From JAWPMT01 sp965267435 (GTDB lineage: Bacteria; Bacteroidota; Bacteroidia; Cytophagales; Cyclobacteriaceae): 64,000 nucleotides of DNA. The position numbers and the translations under genes are program-made. Under the pieces are notes generated by a model, which ran no database searches, was not told where the DNA came from, and saw only the letters and a program-made list of their open reading frames with translations. Positions within the stretch are counted from its first letter, which is position 1, and each line of letters begins with the position of its first letter. Shown here piece after piece: positions 52,009-61,374 of this stretch. The stretch is taken from the NCBI GenBank assembly GCA_965267435.1, contig OZ253960.1, positions 5,952,001 to 6,016,000 on the forward strand, written 5' to 3'.

Positions 52009-53151
52009 CTACCCTTCGATCGCCTGTTCCAGATCGGCTACCAGATCCTCGACATCTTCTATTCCCACACTCAGTCGAATGAGGGAGTCCGTCAATCCAG
52101 ATTTCACGCGCTCTTCTTTGGGTATGCTAGCGTGTGTCATGCTAGCAGGATGTCCCGCCAGTGACTCCACCCCTCCAAGTGACTCCGCGAGGCTGAAAAC
52201 CTTCAACTTTTTCAGTACTTCGAAGGCGGCATCCTGACTATCGTCTTTCAATACAAAAGACAGCATGGCGCCATATTGCTTCATCTGGCGCTGAGCCACG
52301 TCATGATTGGGATGGTCTTCAAACCCTGGCCAGTGGACCTTTGCCACTTTTGGATGATTCTTCAGATAGTGGGCAATGTGCTCTCCATTGTGACAGTGCC
52401 GATCCATGCGGACATGGAGGGTTTTGATCCCGCGCAATGCCAGGAAGCAATCGTTCGGGCCAGGAATGGCCCCAGCTGCGTTTTGGACGTAGGCCAGCTG
52501 CTCATCAAGCACTTCTGAGTTGGTCACAGTGGCGCCCATCACTACGTCAGAATGTCCCGAGATATATTTCGTAACAGAATGCATGACTACGTCAGCCCCC
52601 AGGTCCAGTGGGTTCTGCAAGTACGGAGTGGCAAATGTGTTGTCCACGACGACGGACGCTTTGTGGCTCTTGGCGATATTCACAATACCTTCGATGTCGA
52701 CGACGCTCATCATTGGATTGGTGGGGGTCTCAATCCACACGGTGCGGGTCTTGTCTGTGATCCTCTCTTCCACATTAGCAAGGTCCCGCATATCGACGAA
52801 ATGAAAGTGCAGACCGTAGTGCTCATAAAGAGTTGTGAAGAGGCGGTAGGTACCGCCATAAAGATCGTTGGATACCACAATCTCATCACCGGGCATGAGC
52901 AATTTGATGATGCTGTCGGTGGCCGCCATGCCCGACGCCCAGCATCGGCCGTACTTTCCATTTTCTAGCGCGGCGATATTGGCCTCCAATTGTGTGCGGG
53001 TGGGGTTTTGCGTTCTGGCGTATTCGTACCCCTTGTGATCGCCCGGTGCTGCCTGGACGTACGTCGAGGTCTGGAAAATGGGCGTCATGATAGCGCCGGT
53101 GCTCGGATCGGGGTGCACACCAGCGTGAATGGCCTTCGTACCAAATTTCAT
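52009..53151 (-). CDS. Cystathionine gamma-synthase / gamma-lyase
   Basis: The 380-residue PLP enzyme has the Schiff-base lysine K195 in HSVTKYISGHSD. YARTQNPTRTQLE near residues 44-56 binds the cofactor phosphate, and GVESLAGHPASMTHAS near 335-350 is the C-terminal signature. The GHSD after the lysine is typical of cystathionine enzymes. It could make cystathionine from activated homoserine and cysteine or cleave it to cysteine. With cystathionine beta-synthase in the same window, a gamma-lyase role in the reverse pathway is plausible. Sequence alone does not settle the direction. Confidence 0.85.
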   Translation of the reverse strand: MKFGTKAIHAGVHPDPSTGAIMTPIFQTSTYVQAAPGDHKGYEYARTQNPTRTQLEANIAALENGKYGRCWASGMAATDSIIKLLMPGDEIVVSNDLYGGTYRLFTTLYEHYGLHFHFVDMRDLANVEERITDKTRTVWIETPTNPMMSVVDIEGIVNIAKSHKASVVVDNTFATPYLQNPLDLGADVVMHSVTKYISGHSDVVMGATVTNSEVLDEQLAYVQNAAGAIPGPNDCFLALRGIKTLHVRMDRHCHNGEHIAHYLKNHPKVAKVHWPGFEDHPNHDVAQRQMKQYGAMLSFVLKDDSQDAAFEVLKKLKVFSLAESLGGVESLAGHPASMTHASIPKEERVKSGLTDSLIRLSVGIEDVEDLVADLEQAIEG

Positions 53152-53251
53152 TCTCTATGCAGTTACTTTTCGTGAATGCTCAAAATCGAGTCGGCAAACT
53201 AATCAATGTCTGAGGTTTGAAAACTATTTTTAACCGCTTATTCAGCTACGA

Positions 53252-54409
53252 ATGGGCGCACAGACGGCAACACGACTTCAAGGGTTAGAGGAATACTACT
53301 TCTCCAGGAAGCTGGAAGAGATACGCCACCTCCGCAATGAAGGGCACGATGTTATCAACCTGGGGATTGGCAGTCCGGACTTACCGCCAAGCGAAGCTGT
53401 CATTAGCGCGCTCACCAATGCTGCTGCCGACCCATCGAGCCATGCCTACCAGTCGTACAGGGGGCTTCCTGAATTGCGCGCAGCTATTGGTTCATTCTAC
53501 GGCGACAAGTATGGAGTCACTGTTGATCCCGAGAGGAGCGTGCTGCCTCTTATGGGATCAAAGGAAGGGATCACCCATATTTCCCTGGCCTACCTCAACG
53601 CGGGAGATGAGGTCCTCATTCCCTCGCTGGGCTATCCCACGTATACCTCTGTTACGAAGATGGCGGAGGCCACACCTGTCTATTTTCCTTTGGATGGATC
53701 AGATAACTGGGCGCCAGATTGGGACTTTCTCGATAAGTTGGATACCAGTCGTGCGAAGATCCTCTGGGTCAACTACCCACATATGCCTACAGGCGTGAAA
53801 GGCAACCTGGAGATCCTTGCACGGTTTGTGGCCTATGCCCGGGAACGTGACTTGCTGCTTTGTCACGACAATCCGTACAGCTTCATACTCAACGATGAGC
53901 CTCACAGCATCTTTCAGGTTGATGGGGCGATGGATGTAGCGCTGGAGCTTAATTCACTTTCGAAGACATTCAACATGGCTGGTTGGAGAGTAGGGTGGCT
54001 GGTCGGCGCACGGGAGAAGATCGATGCCGTCCTCAAAATAAAGAGCAATATGGACAGTGGCATGTTCAAGCCCATTCAAATAGCCGCAATAGCAGCACTT
54101 GGCCAGGGTAGCGAGTGGTATGACGAAGTCAATGCCACCTATCAGGAGAGGAGGGGGTTGGCAGCCAGTCTATTGAGGTTGCTAAAGTGTGAAGTGAGCG
54201 AGGATCAGGCAGGCATGTTTCTATGGGGGCGGGTGCCACGTGGACAAACTGGCGAAGAACTCTCGGACACGGTCCTGCATCGCGATCATGTCTTTCTAAC
54301 CCCAGGCTTCATTTTTGGCCCGGAGGGAAAGGATTATCTGCGAATTTCGCTGTGTTCCAAACAGGCAACTTTTGAAGAGGCCATTAATCGCATCGAACAA
54401 AGCATATGA
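53252..54409 (+). CDS. Class I/II aminotransferase, likely in tyrosine synthesis
   Basis: The 385-residue fold-type-I PLP protein has INLGIGSPDLPPSEA near residues 34-48 and SYRGLPELRAAIG near 70-82. The PLP lysine is K238 in LSKTFNMAGWRVGW. It closely resembles aminotransferases near LL-diaminopimelate and aromatic transaminases. It overlaps tyrA by four bases, which suggests it transaminates the product of that pathway or prephenate. The substrate is inferred from context only. Confidence 0.8.
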   Translation: MGAQTATRLQGLEEYYFSRKLEEIRHLRNEGHDVINLGIGSPDLPPSEAVISALTNAAADPSSHAYQSYRGLPELRAAIGSFYGDKYGVTVDPERSVLPLMGSKEGITHISLAYLNAGDEVLIPSLGYPTYTSVTKMAEATPVYFPLDGSDNWAPDWDFLDKLDTSRAKILWVNYPHMPTGVKGNLEILARFVAYARERDLLLCHDNPYSFILNDEPHSIFQVDGAMDVALELNSLSKTFNMAGWRVGWLVGAREKIDAVLKIKSNMDSGMFKPIQIAAIAALGQGSEWYDEVNATYQERRGLAASLLRLLKCEVSEDQAGMFLWGRVPRGQTGEELSDTVLHRDHVFLTPGFIFGPEGKDYLRISLCSKQATFEEAINRIEQSI

Positions 54410-55251
54410 AGGTATTGATCATTGGTACGGGGCTGATCGGCGGGTCATTTGCCTTGAGTTTGCAACGGGATCCGGGTGCCTATAAGTTGGGTGGCTGGGA
54501 TAGTAGTAGTGATCACCTTCAAGATGCCCTCCGACACAATCTTGTGTCAAGGACATTTGATTCAATGGAATCGGCGGTTGCCTGGGCAGAGGCCATTATT
54601 TTGTCAGTGCCTATCTCGGCTATCAAAGAGTTGCTGCCACGGCTGCTCGACATGGTCGATGATCACCAGTTTGTGATTGACTTTGGTTCGACCAAACTCA
54701 GCATTTGTCAGGAGGTAGCGGCGCACTCCAGACGTCATCGTTTCCTGGCAGCACATCCCATTTCTGGGACGGAGTACTCCGGGCCTCAGGCAGCTTTCGC
54801 CAGCTTGTATGACGAGAAGGTGATGATCGTATGCGAATCGGAGAAAACTGATGAGGAGGTGGTACGGGCTTTCGTGGCCATGTGCGGCTTGAGCGCTATG
54901 GAGCTCGTCTACATGGGTGGTGCTGAGCACGACCGACACCTGGCTTACATTTCACATCTTAGCCACGCCGTCTCTTACAGCTTAAGCCATGTGGTGCTGC
55001 AAAAAGAAAAGGACGGTCACGTGATTCTAGAGCTGTCAGGTTCCGGACTAGCGTCAACTGTGAGATTGGCCAAGAGCTCTCCCGAAATGTGGACGCCTAT
55101 TTTTTTGGATAACCAGCGTCCGTTGCTGGATGGTATCGCCGAACTGCGCAAGAGTCTCCAGGCGCTTGAAGAGCTCATCAAAAACGATGACGAATCAGCT
55201 ATTTTTCAGTTCCTGGAGGAAGGTCGTAAGATCAGAAAGATTTTGGAGTAG
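54406..55251 (+). CDS. tyrA: Prephenate dehydrogenase
   Basis: The 281-residue protein starts with the NAD-binding loop GTGLIGGS at residues 7-14. It contains DFGSTKLSICQEV near 90-102 and AAHPISGTEYSGP near 113-125, both diagnostic for TyrA, and a helical dimerisation half. It oxidatively decarboxylates prephenate to 4-hydroxyphenylpyruvate. No ACT or chorismate mutase domain is fused. It is translationally coupled to the aminotransferase upstream. Confidence 0.92.
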   Translation: MKVLIIGTGLIGGSFALSLQRDPGAYKLGGWDSSSDHLQDALRHNLVSRTFDSMESAVAWAEAIILSVPISAIKELLPRLLDMVDDHQFVIDFGSTKLSICQEVAAHSRRHRFLAAHPISGTEYSGPQAAFASLYDEKVMIVCESEKTDEEVVRAFVAMCGLSAMELVYMGGAEHDRHLAYISHLSHAVSYSLSHVVLQKEKDGHVILELSGSGLASTVRLAKSSPEMWTPIFLDNQRPLLDGIAELRKSLQALEELIKNDDESAIFQFLEEGRKIRKILE

Positions 55252-55288
55252 GGCCGGATAGAACCGAGGGCAAACCACTAAATACTCA

Positions 55289-56278
55289 ATGAAAATGAAT
55301 TACCGAAGGTTAGGAAAAACAGACCTTTCAATATCAGAGATCTCCCTTGGCACCTGGCAGGTGGGGGGAGGATGGGGGAAGTCCTTCGATGAGGGTGTGG
55401 CCCGGAAGATCATCACGACGGCGGTCGACGCGGGTGTCAATTTTCTGGATACTGCCGATGTATATGACGTCCAGCAGAGTGAACGCGTAGTTGGCGAGAT
55501 TGTGCGAAGCAATCGCGACGAATTATACATTGCTACGAAGATCGGCCGAAGAGTCACTCCCCATGTCTCGCAAGGCTATACCCCTGCTGTGCTCGAGCAA
55601 TACGTGGATGAGGCGCTGAAGAATACAGGGTTGGAATATTTGGATCTGGTTCAATTGCATTGCCCACCCCCGGCCGTCTACTCTCGCGATGAGATCTTTG
55701 GGAAGCTGACTGAGATAAGGGACACAGGCAAAGTTCGCCACTTCGGGGTCAGTGTCGAAACGGTAAAGGAAGCCATGCAGGCAACGACCTATGACATTGT
55801 GGAGACCGTTCAGATCATCTTCAATATGTTTCGGCTAAAGCCGCTCGATGAATGCTTCCAAACGCTCAAAAGTCGGGATGTCGGGATTATCGTCAGGGTA
55901 CCCCTGGCCAGTGGATTGCTGAGCGGAAAAATGACTCCTAGTACCAATTTCGTCAAAGACGATCATAGGTTCTTTAATAGGAATGGCGAGGCGTTTGATA
56001 AGGGGGAGACTTTTTCGGGTGTACCTCTGGAAGCGGGATTCGAAGCCCTGAGGGAGCTATCGGAACACTTTGATCGGGAGATGCTCAATCAATATGCTTT
56101 GCGGTGGGTGTTGATGTTCGATGAAGTGAGTACCGTGATACCGGGCGCCAGCAAGGCTGAGCAAGTCATCTCAAATTCGGCAGCGGCTTCATTGCCGCCC
56201 CTTTCGCCTGAGCAAATGAAAGCGGTAGAGGATATTTATGACCGACATGTCAAGAGACATGTGCACGACCTTTGGTGA
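55289..56278 (+). CDS. Aldo/keto reductase
   Basis: The 329-residue TIM barrel begins MNYRRLGKTDLSISEISLGTW. The family tetrad lies in FLDTADVY (Asp, Tyr), IATKIGR (Lys) and VQLHCPP (His). A C-terminal NADPH-binding part VIPGASKAEQV is present near 285-295. It reduces aldehydes or ketones, or oxidises sugars; no substrate can be named. It lies 37 bases after tyrA and may be in the same transcript. The ATG two codons later is an alternative start. Confidence 0.87.
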   Translation: MKMNYRRLGKTDLSISEISLGTWQVGGGWGKSFDEGVARKIITTAVDAGVNFLDTADVYDVQQSERVVGEIVRSNRDELYIATKIGRRVTPHVSQGYTPAVLEQYVDEALKNTGLEYLDLVQLHCPPPAVYSRDEIFGKLTEIRDTGKVRHFGVSVETVKEAMQATTYDIVETVQIIFNMFRLKPLDECFQTLKSRDVGIIVRVPLASGLLSGKMTPSTNFVKDDHRFFNRNGEAFDKGETFSGVPLEAGFEALRELSEHFDREMLNQYALRWVLMFDEVSTVIPGASKAEQVISNSAAASLPPLSPEQMKAVEDIYDRHVKRHVHDLW

Positions 56279-56310
56279 TGAGTTTCCGGCATTCTGCTGA
56301 GGGCAAGTAT

Positions 56311-56757
56311 CTACCTCACAAAGACTCTAGCGCCTTTACCGCTGAATAAGGAATTGAGGGCACCGAATGTCAGTGCTTCGATGATATCTGTGGCACCGGT
56401 AGGATTGAGGGAGTCGAAATGCGGGCCTGGAGGCATTCCCAACGTATTCACGGGGCTGGAAGGCGCGAGCGTCCACTTACTGCCATTGCCGTCTTTGTCA
56501 ATGAAGTAAACGCGATCCTGCCTCAGCGTCGGCTCATAAACCGAGATCACTTGCATGTCATTGATTTTAAAATTATTATAGGCAAATTGGTTGAACCTAT
56601 GTTCCCTATCGGCATTGAGGACGATACTGGGAGAATAGCTTTGGAAAGTAGGAGTAAATGAAAACGAGACAGGCTGGCTGGATAGAAGTTTTTGAGCGGA
56701 GCTGGTCGTTATACCCAGTGACAAAAAAAGTAGGCTCAAAGCAATCGATCTTCTCAT
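56311..56757 (-). CDS. Hypothetical exported protein
   Basis: The start at 56757 gives 148 residues with a signal peptide (ending TTSSAQ). The mature part shows no domain that I know; it has aromatic and polar strands such as PVSFSFTPTFQSY and VISVYEPTLRQDRVYFIDKDGNG. It is probably periplasmic or surface attached. It diverges from the amidase with 55 bases between. Confidence 0.6.
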   Translation of the reverse strand: MRRSIALSLLFLSLGITTSSAQKLLSSQPVSFSFTPTFQSYSPSIVLNADREHRFNQFAYNNFKINDMQVISVYEPTLRQDRVYFIDKDGNGSKWTLAPSSPVNTLGMPPGPHFDSLNPTGATDIIEALTFGALNSLFSGKGARVFVR

Positions 56758-56812
56758 AATGCTGCTGTCTCTCACTAAATATAATTAGTAAAATCCAATT
56801 ACTAAACTGATT

Positions 56813-57862
56813 GTGACACCATCTCAAAGCAGCTGTGCTAACGCCGGGAGTTCTCGTTTCCAACCATTCTGTCGTCTTCAACTGACCGTTCTCGGTTGTG
56901 TGCTATCACTTGCGCTTCATGGGCAGGGAGACTTTGTGTCGGAGAAACCCAGGTCTGGAGAAGGTATCTCCACCTTTTTTGAGCGGCTGGAGGTAGCGTC
57001 GAAGTACAAGAAAGAGTTTGTGCAATTGAATCATGGGAAGTTCGGCCCGAATGAGTCGTTGCTATTGGGGATCAATTACCTGGTGGATCGGAAGTGGATC
57101 TCTGCCCCCAAAGAGGAGTGGCGGGATTATGTCATTTTCGGGGAAGACTACCGCAAGGTCAAGATCATTGATCACTCTCTGGATGGAGCCATTTTTTACC
57201 TCGTCTCCGGACATGGTGGCCCCGATCCTGGGGCTGTGGGTTCAGAGGGGGAGCGGCAGTTGTGTGAAGATGAGTATGCCTATGACGTCACCCTGCGACT
57301 GGCTCGTTGGCTTATAGAGCGAGACGCATTGGTTTATTTCATCACGAGAGATGATGATGATGGCATCAGAGATGGTAGGCACTTACCCTGCGATAAGGAC
57401 GAATATTGCTATCTGGATGGAGCTATTCCCCGTCGTCATCTGTCGCGGCTGAAGCAGCGCACCAATGTGGTCAACAAACTAGCCAGGAAGTACCCCAAAT
57501 CACAGTATCAGCGGATGGTTTCTGTGCATGTGGATAGTCGTTCGCAGCGAGAACAGGTGGATGTATTCTTCTATTATCATCACAAAAGCAGTAGGGGCAA
57601 GGCTGTCGCCCAGGATGTATATCAGACGTTTGAAAAGAATTACAAGGTCTTTCAACCCAACAGGCGTTACCGAGGGTCCATTCAGCCTAGCAACGCATTG
57701 TACGTCCTAAAAAGCACCCAGCCTCCGGCCATCCTCATTGAGCTGGGAAATATCGAAAGCCAGAGAGACCAGCGCAGATTGTTGCTGTCTGAAAACCGAC
57801 AGGCCCTTGCAAAATGGATAGGCGAGGGACTGGCGAAAAATTTTGAAGCAATCGGTGGCTAA
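56813..57862 (+). CDS. N-acetylmuramoyl-L-alanine amidase (Amidase_3 type)
   Basis: The 349-residue protein begins at a GTG and has a hydrophobic signal-like stretch at about residues 23-37 (LQLTVLGCVLSLALH). The Amidase_3 domain starts near 125. Zinc ligands are expected at His in SGHGGPDPGA, Glu in EDEYAYDV and His in VSVHVDSR; the catalytic Glu lies in ILIELGNIES. It should cleave the bond between MurNAc and the stem peptide in cell-wall turnover or division. An N-terminal region of about 90 residues precedes the enzyme. It overlaps the convergent pyrophosphatase by four bases. Confidence 0.85.
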   Translation: MTPSQSSCANAGSSRFQPFCRLQLTVLGCVLSLALHGQGDFVSEKPRSGEGISTFFERLEVASKYKKEFVQLNHGKFGPNESLLLGINYLVDRKWISAPKEEWRDYVIFGEDYRKVKIIDHSLDGAIFYLVSGHGGPDPGAVGSEGERQLCEDEYAYDVTLRLARWLIERDALVYFITRDDDDGIRDGRHLPCDKDEYCYLDGAIPRRHLSRLKQRTNVVNKLARKYPKSQYQRMVSVHVDSRSQREQVDVFFYYHHKSSRGKAVAQDVYQTFEKNYKVFQPNRRYRGSIQPSNALYVLKSTQPPAILIELGNIESQRDQRRLLLSENRQALAKWIGEGLAKNFEAIGG

Positions 57863-58416
57863 ATGTGCCTCGCGTTTTTCACTAGTTCCTGGTAGTCGAT
57901 ACGTGCCTGTTCTATGATCTCGTAAGCAGTTTCAGCATTCTGAAACTCCTCGACTTTCACCTCTTTCTTCTCCAGTTTTTTGTAGTCCTCAAAGAAGTTT
58001 TTCAATTCGCGCAGGAAATGAGGGGGTAATTCCGCGACATCACCAATGTGATTCACACTCATGTCATTTTCGGCTACGGCAATGATCTTGTCATCGAGTT
58101 CACCCTGATCAAGCATACGCATGGCTCCGATCACTTTAGCGGTGATCAGGCAAAGTGGGACGACGTCGATCTTGCAGAGTACCACAATGTCTAGTGGATC
58201 CTTGTCATCGCCATAGGTGCGTGGAATAAACCCGTAGTTCGCTGGGTAGTACACGGCAGAGTAAAGCACACGGTCCAGCTTGAGCAAGCCGGACTCTTTG
58301 TCGAGTTCGTACTTCGCCCGTGTATTCTGAGGTATTTCTATGATGGCATTGACCACCTGGGGCGCTTTCTCTCCGGGCGGTACTGCGTGCCACGGGTTGG
58401 AGATGTCTACAATCAT
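57859..58416 (-). CDS. ppa: Inorganic pyrophosphatase (family I)
   Basis: The start at 58416 (MIVDISNPW) gives 185 residues. The signature is clear: IEIPQNTRAKYELDKESG near 26-43, NYGFIPRTYGDDKDPLDIVVL near 62-82 with the catalytic aspartates, and a conserved DQGELDDKIIAV. It hydrolyses pyrophosphate to two phosphates with magnesium. The length is normal for this form. The AroE-like gene diverges from it. Confidence 0.93.
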   Translation of the reverse strand: MIVDISNPWHAVPPGEKAPQVVNAIIEIPQNTRAKYELDKESGLLKLDRVLYSAVYYPANYGFIPRTYGDDKDPLDIVVLCKIDVVPLCLITAKVIGAMRMLDQGELDDKIIAVAENDMSVNHIGDVAELPPHFLRELKNFFEDYKKLEKKEVKVEEFQNAETAYEIIEQARIDYQELVKNARHI

Positions 58417-58467
58417 GGGTTTGAGGTTTGCCCACAAGTTAAGGTAAATGCGTATGTTTATCGCCCT

Positions 58468-59307
58468 ATGAAATCACCAATAGAGGGGGTGCTTACGAAG
58501 ATCTCTCCACAAACCAGATTTATCATTTCTACATCGGGTCGATTGACCTCCATGCGTCGTTATCAGAAGCTGCTGCAAGAGGTCTTGCAGGTGGACATCG
58601 CTTACATTCCGATACAACCCCGTGAAAATGCTTCTGCTATTTTGGGTGAACATTTTGCCGGTGTCATCCGGGGTCTGGGCGCTATTGGTGGAGCCATTTC
58701 AAAAGACATTAAGGGAAAGATCGTCCCGCACCTTGATGAGTTGGACGATTTCGCGAGGGAGGTGCAGTCTGTGAATACCGTAATTCGCCGTGGTGATCTG
58801 CTGGTCGGCTACAACACCGACGCCTATGGTTTTGAGCGCGCCATTCAGGAGGGGATGACAGCTTATGGCCAGGAACTGAAGACCGCAGTCGTGTATGGCT
58901 ATGGAGGAGTATTTCAGGTAGTACAATACGTGCTGACGAAGCTTGGTTTCCAGGTGTATCTCACGGGTCGAAACCAGGAAAAGGTGGCGGCTGTCAATGA
59001 CGCATACGGTCTTGCGCCTTACGCCGGTCAGTGTGATCTATTCGTCAATGCGACGCCAGTGACGGACGACCCTTTGGAACAGGCTGAGGGTTTCCTTGAA
59101 GCATTGGAAGGCTCGAAGATGGTCTTTGATCATCACATGCCGGGCAAACATCTTGCTGCCTATTGCCAGGCAAAAGGTATCCACTATCTGCCTGGTACGG
59201 CGATGTACTATCCGCAGATGTACAAGCAGTGGTCGCTTTTTCTCGAAGGAATAGTAACAGAGGAAGAATTACCTGATCTCATCAGGAGGAGTGACGAAGG
59301 ACAGTAA
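58468..59307 (+). CDS. Shikimate dehydrogenase-like protein
   Basis: The start at 58468 (MKSPIEG) gives 279 residues; the frame extends upstream but overlaps the opposite pyrophosphatase start. SVNTVIRRGDLLVGYNTDAYGF near residues 102-123 matches the AroE substrate-binding region. The NADP Rossmann part follows (VYGYGGVFQVVQYV, then YLTGRN). The glycine motif (GYGGV) is close to the usual GAGG-A. It may reduce 3-dehydroshikimate, but the early shikimate-contact segment (usually SxS) reads STSGRL, so the assignment is to the family only. It ends next to the convergent kinase gene. Confidence 0.75.
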   Translation: MKSPIEGVLTKISPQTRFIISTSGRLTSMRRYQKLLQEVLQVDIAYIPIQPRENASAILGEHFAGVIRGLGAIGGAISKDIKGKIVPHLDELDDFAREVQSVNTVIRRGDLLVGYNTDAYGFERAIQEGMTAYGQELKTAVVYGYGGVFQVVQYVLTKLGFQVYLTGRNQEKVAAVNDAYGLAPYAGQCDLFVNATPVTDDPLEQAEGFLEALEGSKMVFDHHMPGKHLAAYCQAKGIHYLPGTAMYYPQMYKQWSLFLEGIVTEEELPDLIRRSDEGQ

Positions 59308-61146
59308 TCAGCTGCGCTCGGTGAGCACCTCTTCGCCATTATCCGCTTTTTCTGGCACTGGCAGTGTGATGGCGAAAGCGCTGCCTTCCCCTGGAGTGGA
59401 GGTGATGTTTAGGACGCCTTTGTTTTGCTCGATGAACTCGTTGCAAAGGGAAAGTCCTAAGCCGGTGCCGATTTCATTGGCCGTGCCTTTGGTGGTCATG
59501 TACTCTTCTACAGAGAAGATCTTGCGTATCTGATCTTCGGTCATCCCTACGCCGGTATCCTTGATCGTGATGCAGCAGCCTTCTTCGTTAGCCTGGGTGA
59601 TTACAGTTATCTGTCCACCTTGAGGGGTGAATTTGATGGCGTTGGAGATAATGTTCCGAATGATGAAATCCAACATATTGGGATCTGCGAGGCACGTGCT
59701 GTTGGCCTCCTCGATGACGGAGGTCTGGAGTTCTTTTTTGGCAATGGACTCCTTGAAGAGCTCCAGGTTTTGCCTGGCGATATCTCCCGGGTGGTTTTCC
59801 TGAATGACCAGTTTGATGGCATTCATTTGCGACTTTGACCACGTCAGTAGATTGACCATCAATCGGTTGAGATTGATGAAGTTTTCGTTGAGTTTCTTGA
59901 AGAGGTCCTTCAGTTTGTCCGGGGGAATAGATTCCGGATTATCCTGTAGGGTCGAGAGGAAAAGCAGCGCCGTGCTCATAGGCCCTCTCAGGTCGTGAGA
60001 GATAATTGAAAAGAATTTGTCCTTGAGGCTTGCCAGTTTCCTCGCATCTTTTTCGGAAGCCACCAGTTTGTCGTTCAGCTCGGAGAGCTCCTCGTTTTGT
60101 TGTTGGACTTTGGACAGTTGCTTTCTGATCTCGATGAGCAGGCTGTTGTAGTCTTCTGTCAACTGCTGTATCTCGAGCGTGCTCTTATCTGTGCCTGGTG
60201 AGAGTGTTTCGCGGAAGTTGTTGGCGATGATTTTCTTCATCGATTCCGAGAGCTTCTGCAGAGGCTTCACAATCAATGGGGGGAGCAAGGCGGATGCTAC
60301 TCCGGCAGTGATGATACAGATGACTACTGCCAATGTCAATATCAGCTGTAGATCGGCAATTAGCCTGTTTGCCCTGGTGTCGATGTTGAATTGCAGCGTT
60401 GATGTGGCTTCACTGATTTCGTCCTGAGTTTTGAGGATCTCGCCTACAAGGCCGTGTGTCTCGTCACCAATCTGATTCTCGATCTGGACGATGTCGGCAA
60501 ACAAACGCCGGTATTCTGTGAGCAGCTGATGCTCCTTATGTCCTTCGGGAGTCTGTGCGAGTAATTCGCGAACGAGCAGGTGGAGTTTTTGCGCGTAGGC
60601 GAGGTCATTTCTCATGAAATAATCCTTTTCGTGGCGCCGCAACTGCAGGATGTCAGCGAGAGAGATGTGCCGGGGGTCTTCCTCCAATTCATGTATTTGC
60701 TTCCGCATTTGCCCCTCCACACCCCAGTCTTTGAATCCTCGTTGCTTAAACAGCTGCACCACTTGGGCGAACTGTAGCTGATATCCATTCAGCATCTGAC
60801 TGATCGAGTCGATATCCGGTGCGAACTCCCAAAATTCAGCGACTCCATTTTGTTCCAGGGACTGCAGGCTTCTCTTCGTGCCCTCAAAAGTTCTGGCAAT
60901 GAATTGCAGCCTCGGGGTGGTGGCTTTGTCGTGAAAGGAGGTCATGCTGACGGCGTCAGAAAAGATAATTTGCTGACAGGCACTCTTGAGCTCAAGCGAA
61001 TGGACTTGCAGTTCGTATACTCGTGATTGTACGGCGGAGATATCATCGTGCTTTCGCAAGGTCCAAAAGCACATCGTTACGATGATAATAATCGACAATG
61101 TGAGGCTCAGAAAACCTATCAATATTCTGCCTCGGATGGTATTCAT
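59308..61146 (-). CDS. Membrane sensor histidine kinase with HAMP domain
   Basis: The start at 61146 gives 612 residues. Two membrane helices (about residues 7-29 and 268-292) flank a helical sensor domain of about 240 residues, with features of a four-helix-bundle sensor. HAMP follows (PLQKLSESMKKIIANNF), then a coiled coil, the H-box ISHDLRGPM with phospho-acceptor H384, and an ATPase with N-box NIISNAIKF, DTGVGM and GTGLGLSL. It autophosphorylates and should pass phosphate to a response regulator; none is adjacent. The ligand is unknown. Confidence 0.87.
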   Translation of the reverse strand: MNTIRGRILIGFLSLTLSIIIIVTMCFWTLRKHDDISAVQSRVYELQVHSLELKSACQQIIFSDAVSMTSFHDKATTPRLQFIARTFEGTKRSLQSLEQNGVAEFWEFAPDIDSISQMLNGYQLQFAQVVQLFKQRGFKDWGVEGQMRKQIHELEEDPRHISLADILQLRRHEKDYFMRNDLAYAQKLHLLVRELLAQTPEGHKEHQLLTEYRRLFADIVQIENQIGDETHGLVGEILKTQDEISEATSTLQFNIDTRANRLIADLQLILTLAVVICIITAGVASALLPPLIVKPLQKLSESMKKIIANNFRETLSPGTDKSTLEIQQLTEDYNSLLIEIRKQLSKVQQQNEELSELNDKLVASEKDARKLASLKDKFFSIISHDLRGPMSTALLFLSTLQDNPESIPPDKLKDLFKKLNENFINLNRLMVNLLTWSKSQMNAIKLVIQENHPGDIARQNLELFKESIAKKELQTSVIEEANSTCLADPNMLDFIIRNIISNAIKFTPQGGQITVITQANEEGCCITIKDTGVGMTEDQIRKIFSVEEYMTTKGTANEIGTGLGLSLCNEFIEQNKGVLNITSTPGEGSAFAITLPVPEKADNGEEVLTERS

Positions 61147-61242
61147 GATTCGCCGGTCAAATCGCAACACTGATGTTTTATCAAAACTGTTGGGGCCCCA
61201 GGAGATGCGGATAATGATGATTGTTCATCCCAGTTCCAACCT

Positions 61243-61374
61243 ATGGCGCGGAAGATAAAACAAGGCCCATTCTTTTCAAACTTCACCGCCATCAAACAGC
61301 GGTTTTTGCGCTATTTGGGTATTTCTCACCAAGAGGAGATACCTGTTGAGATAAATGATTCACAGCGGTTTTAA
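61243..61374 (+). CDS. Possible small basic protein, 43 residues
   Basis: An open frame runs from ATG to TAA and encodes MARKIKQGPFFSNF, then FLRYLGISHQEEIPVEIND. The composition is basic at the start and acidic at the end, as in real small proteins. It lies in the divergent gap before the kinase and overlaps the 3' end of the opposite gene by 15 bases. There is no family match that I recognise, so it could be chance. Confidence 0.3.
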   Translation: MARKIKQGPFFSNFTAIKQRFLRYLGISHQEEIPVEINDSQRF

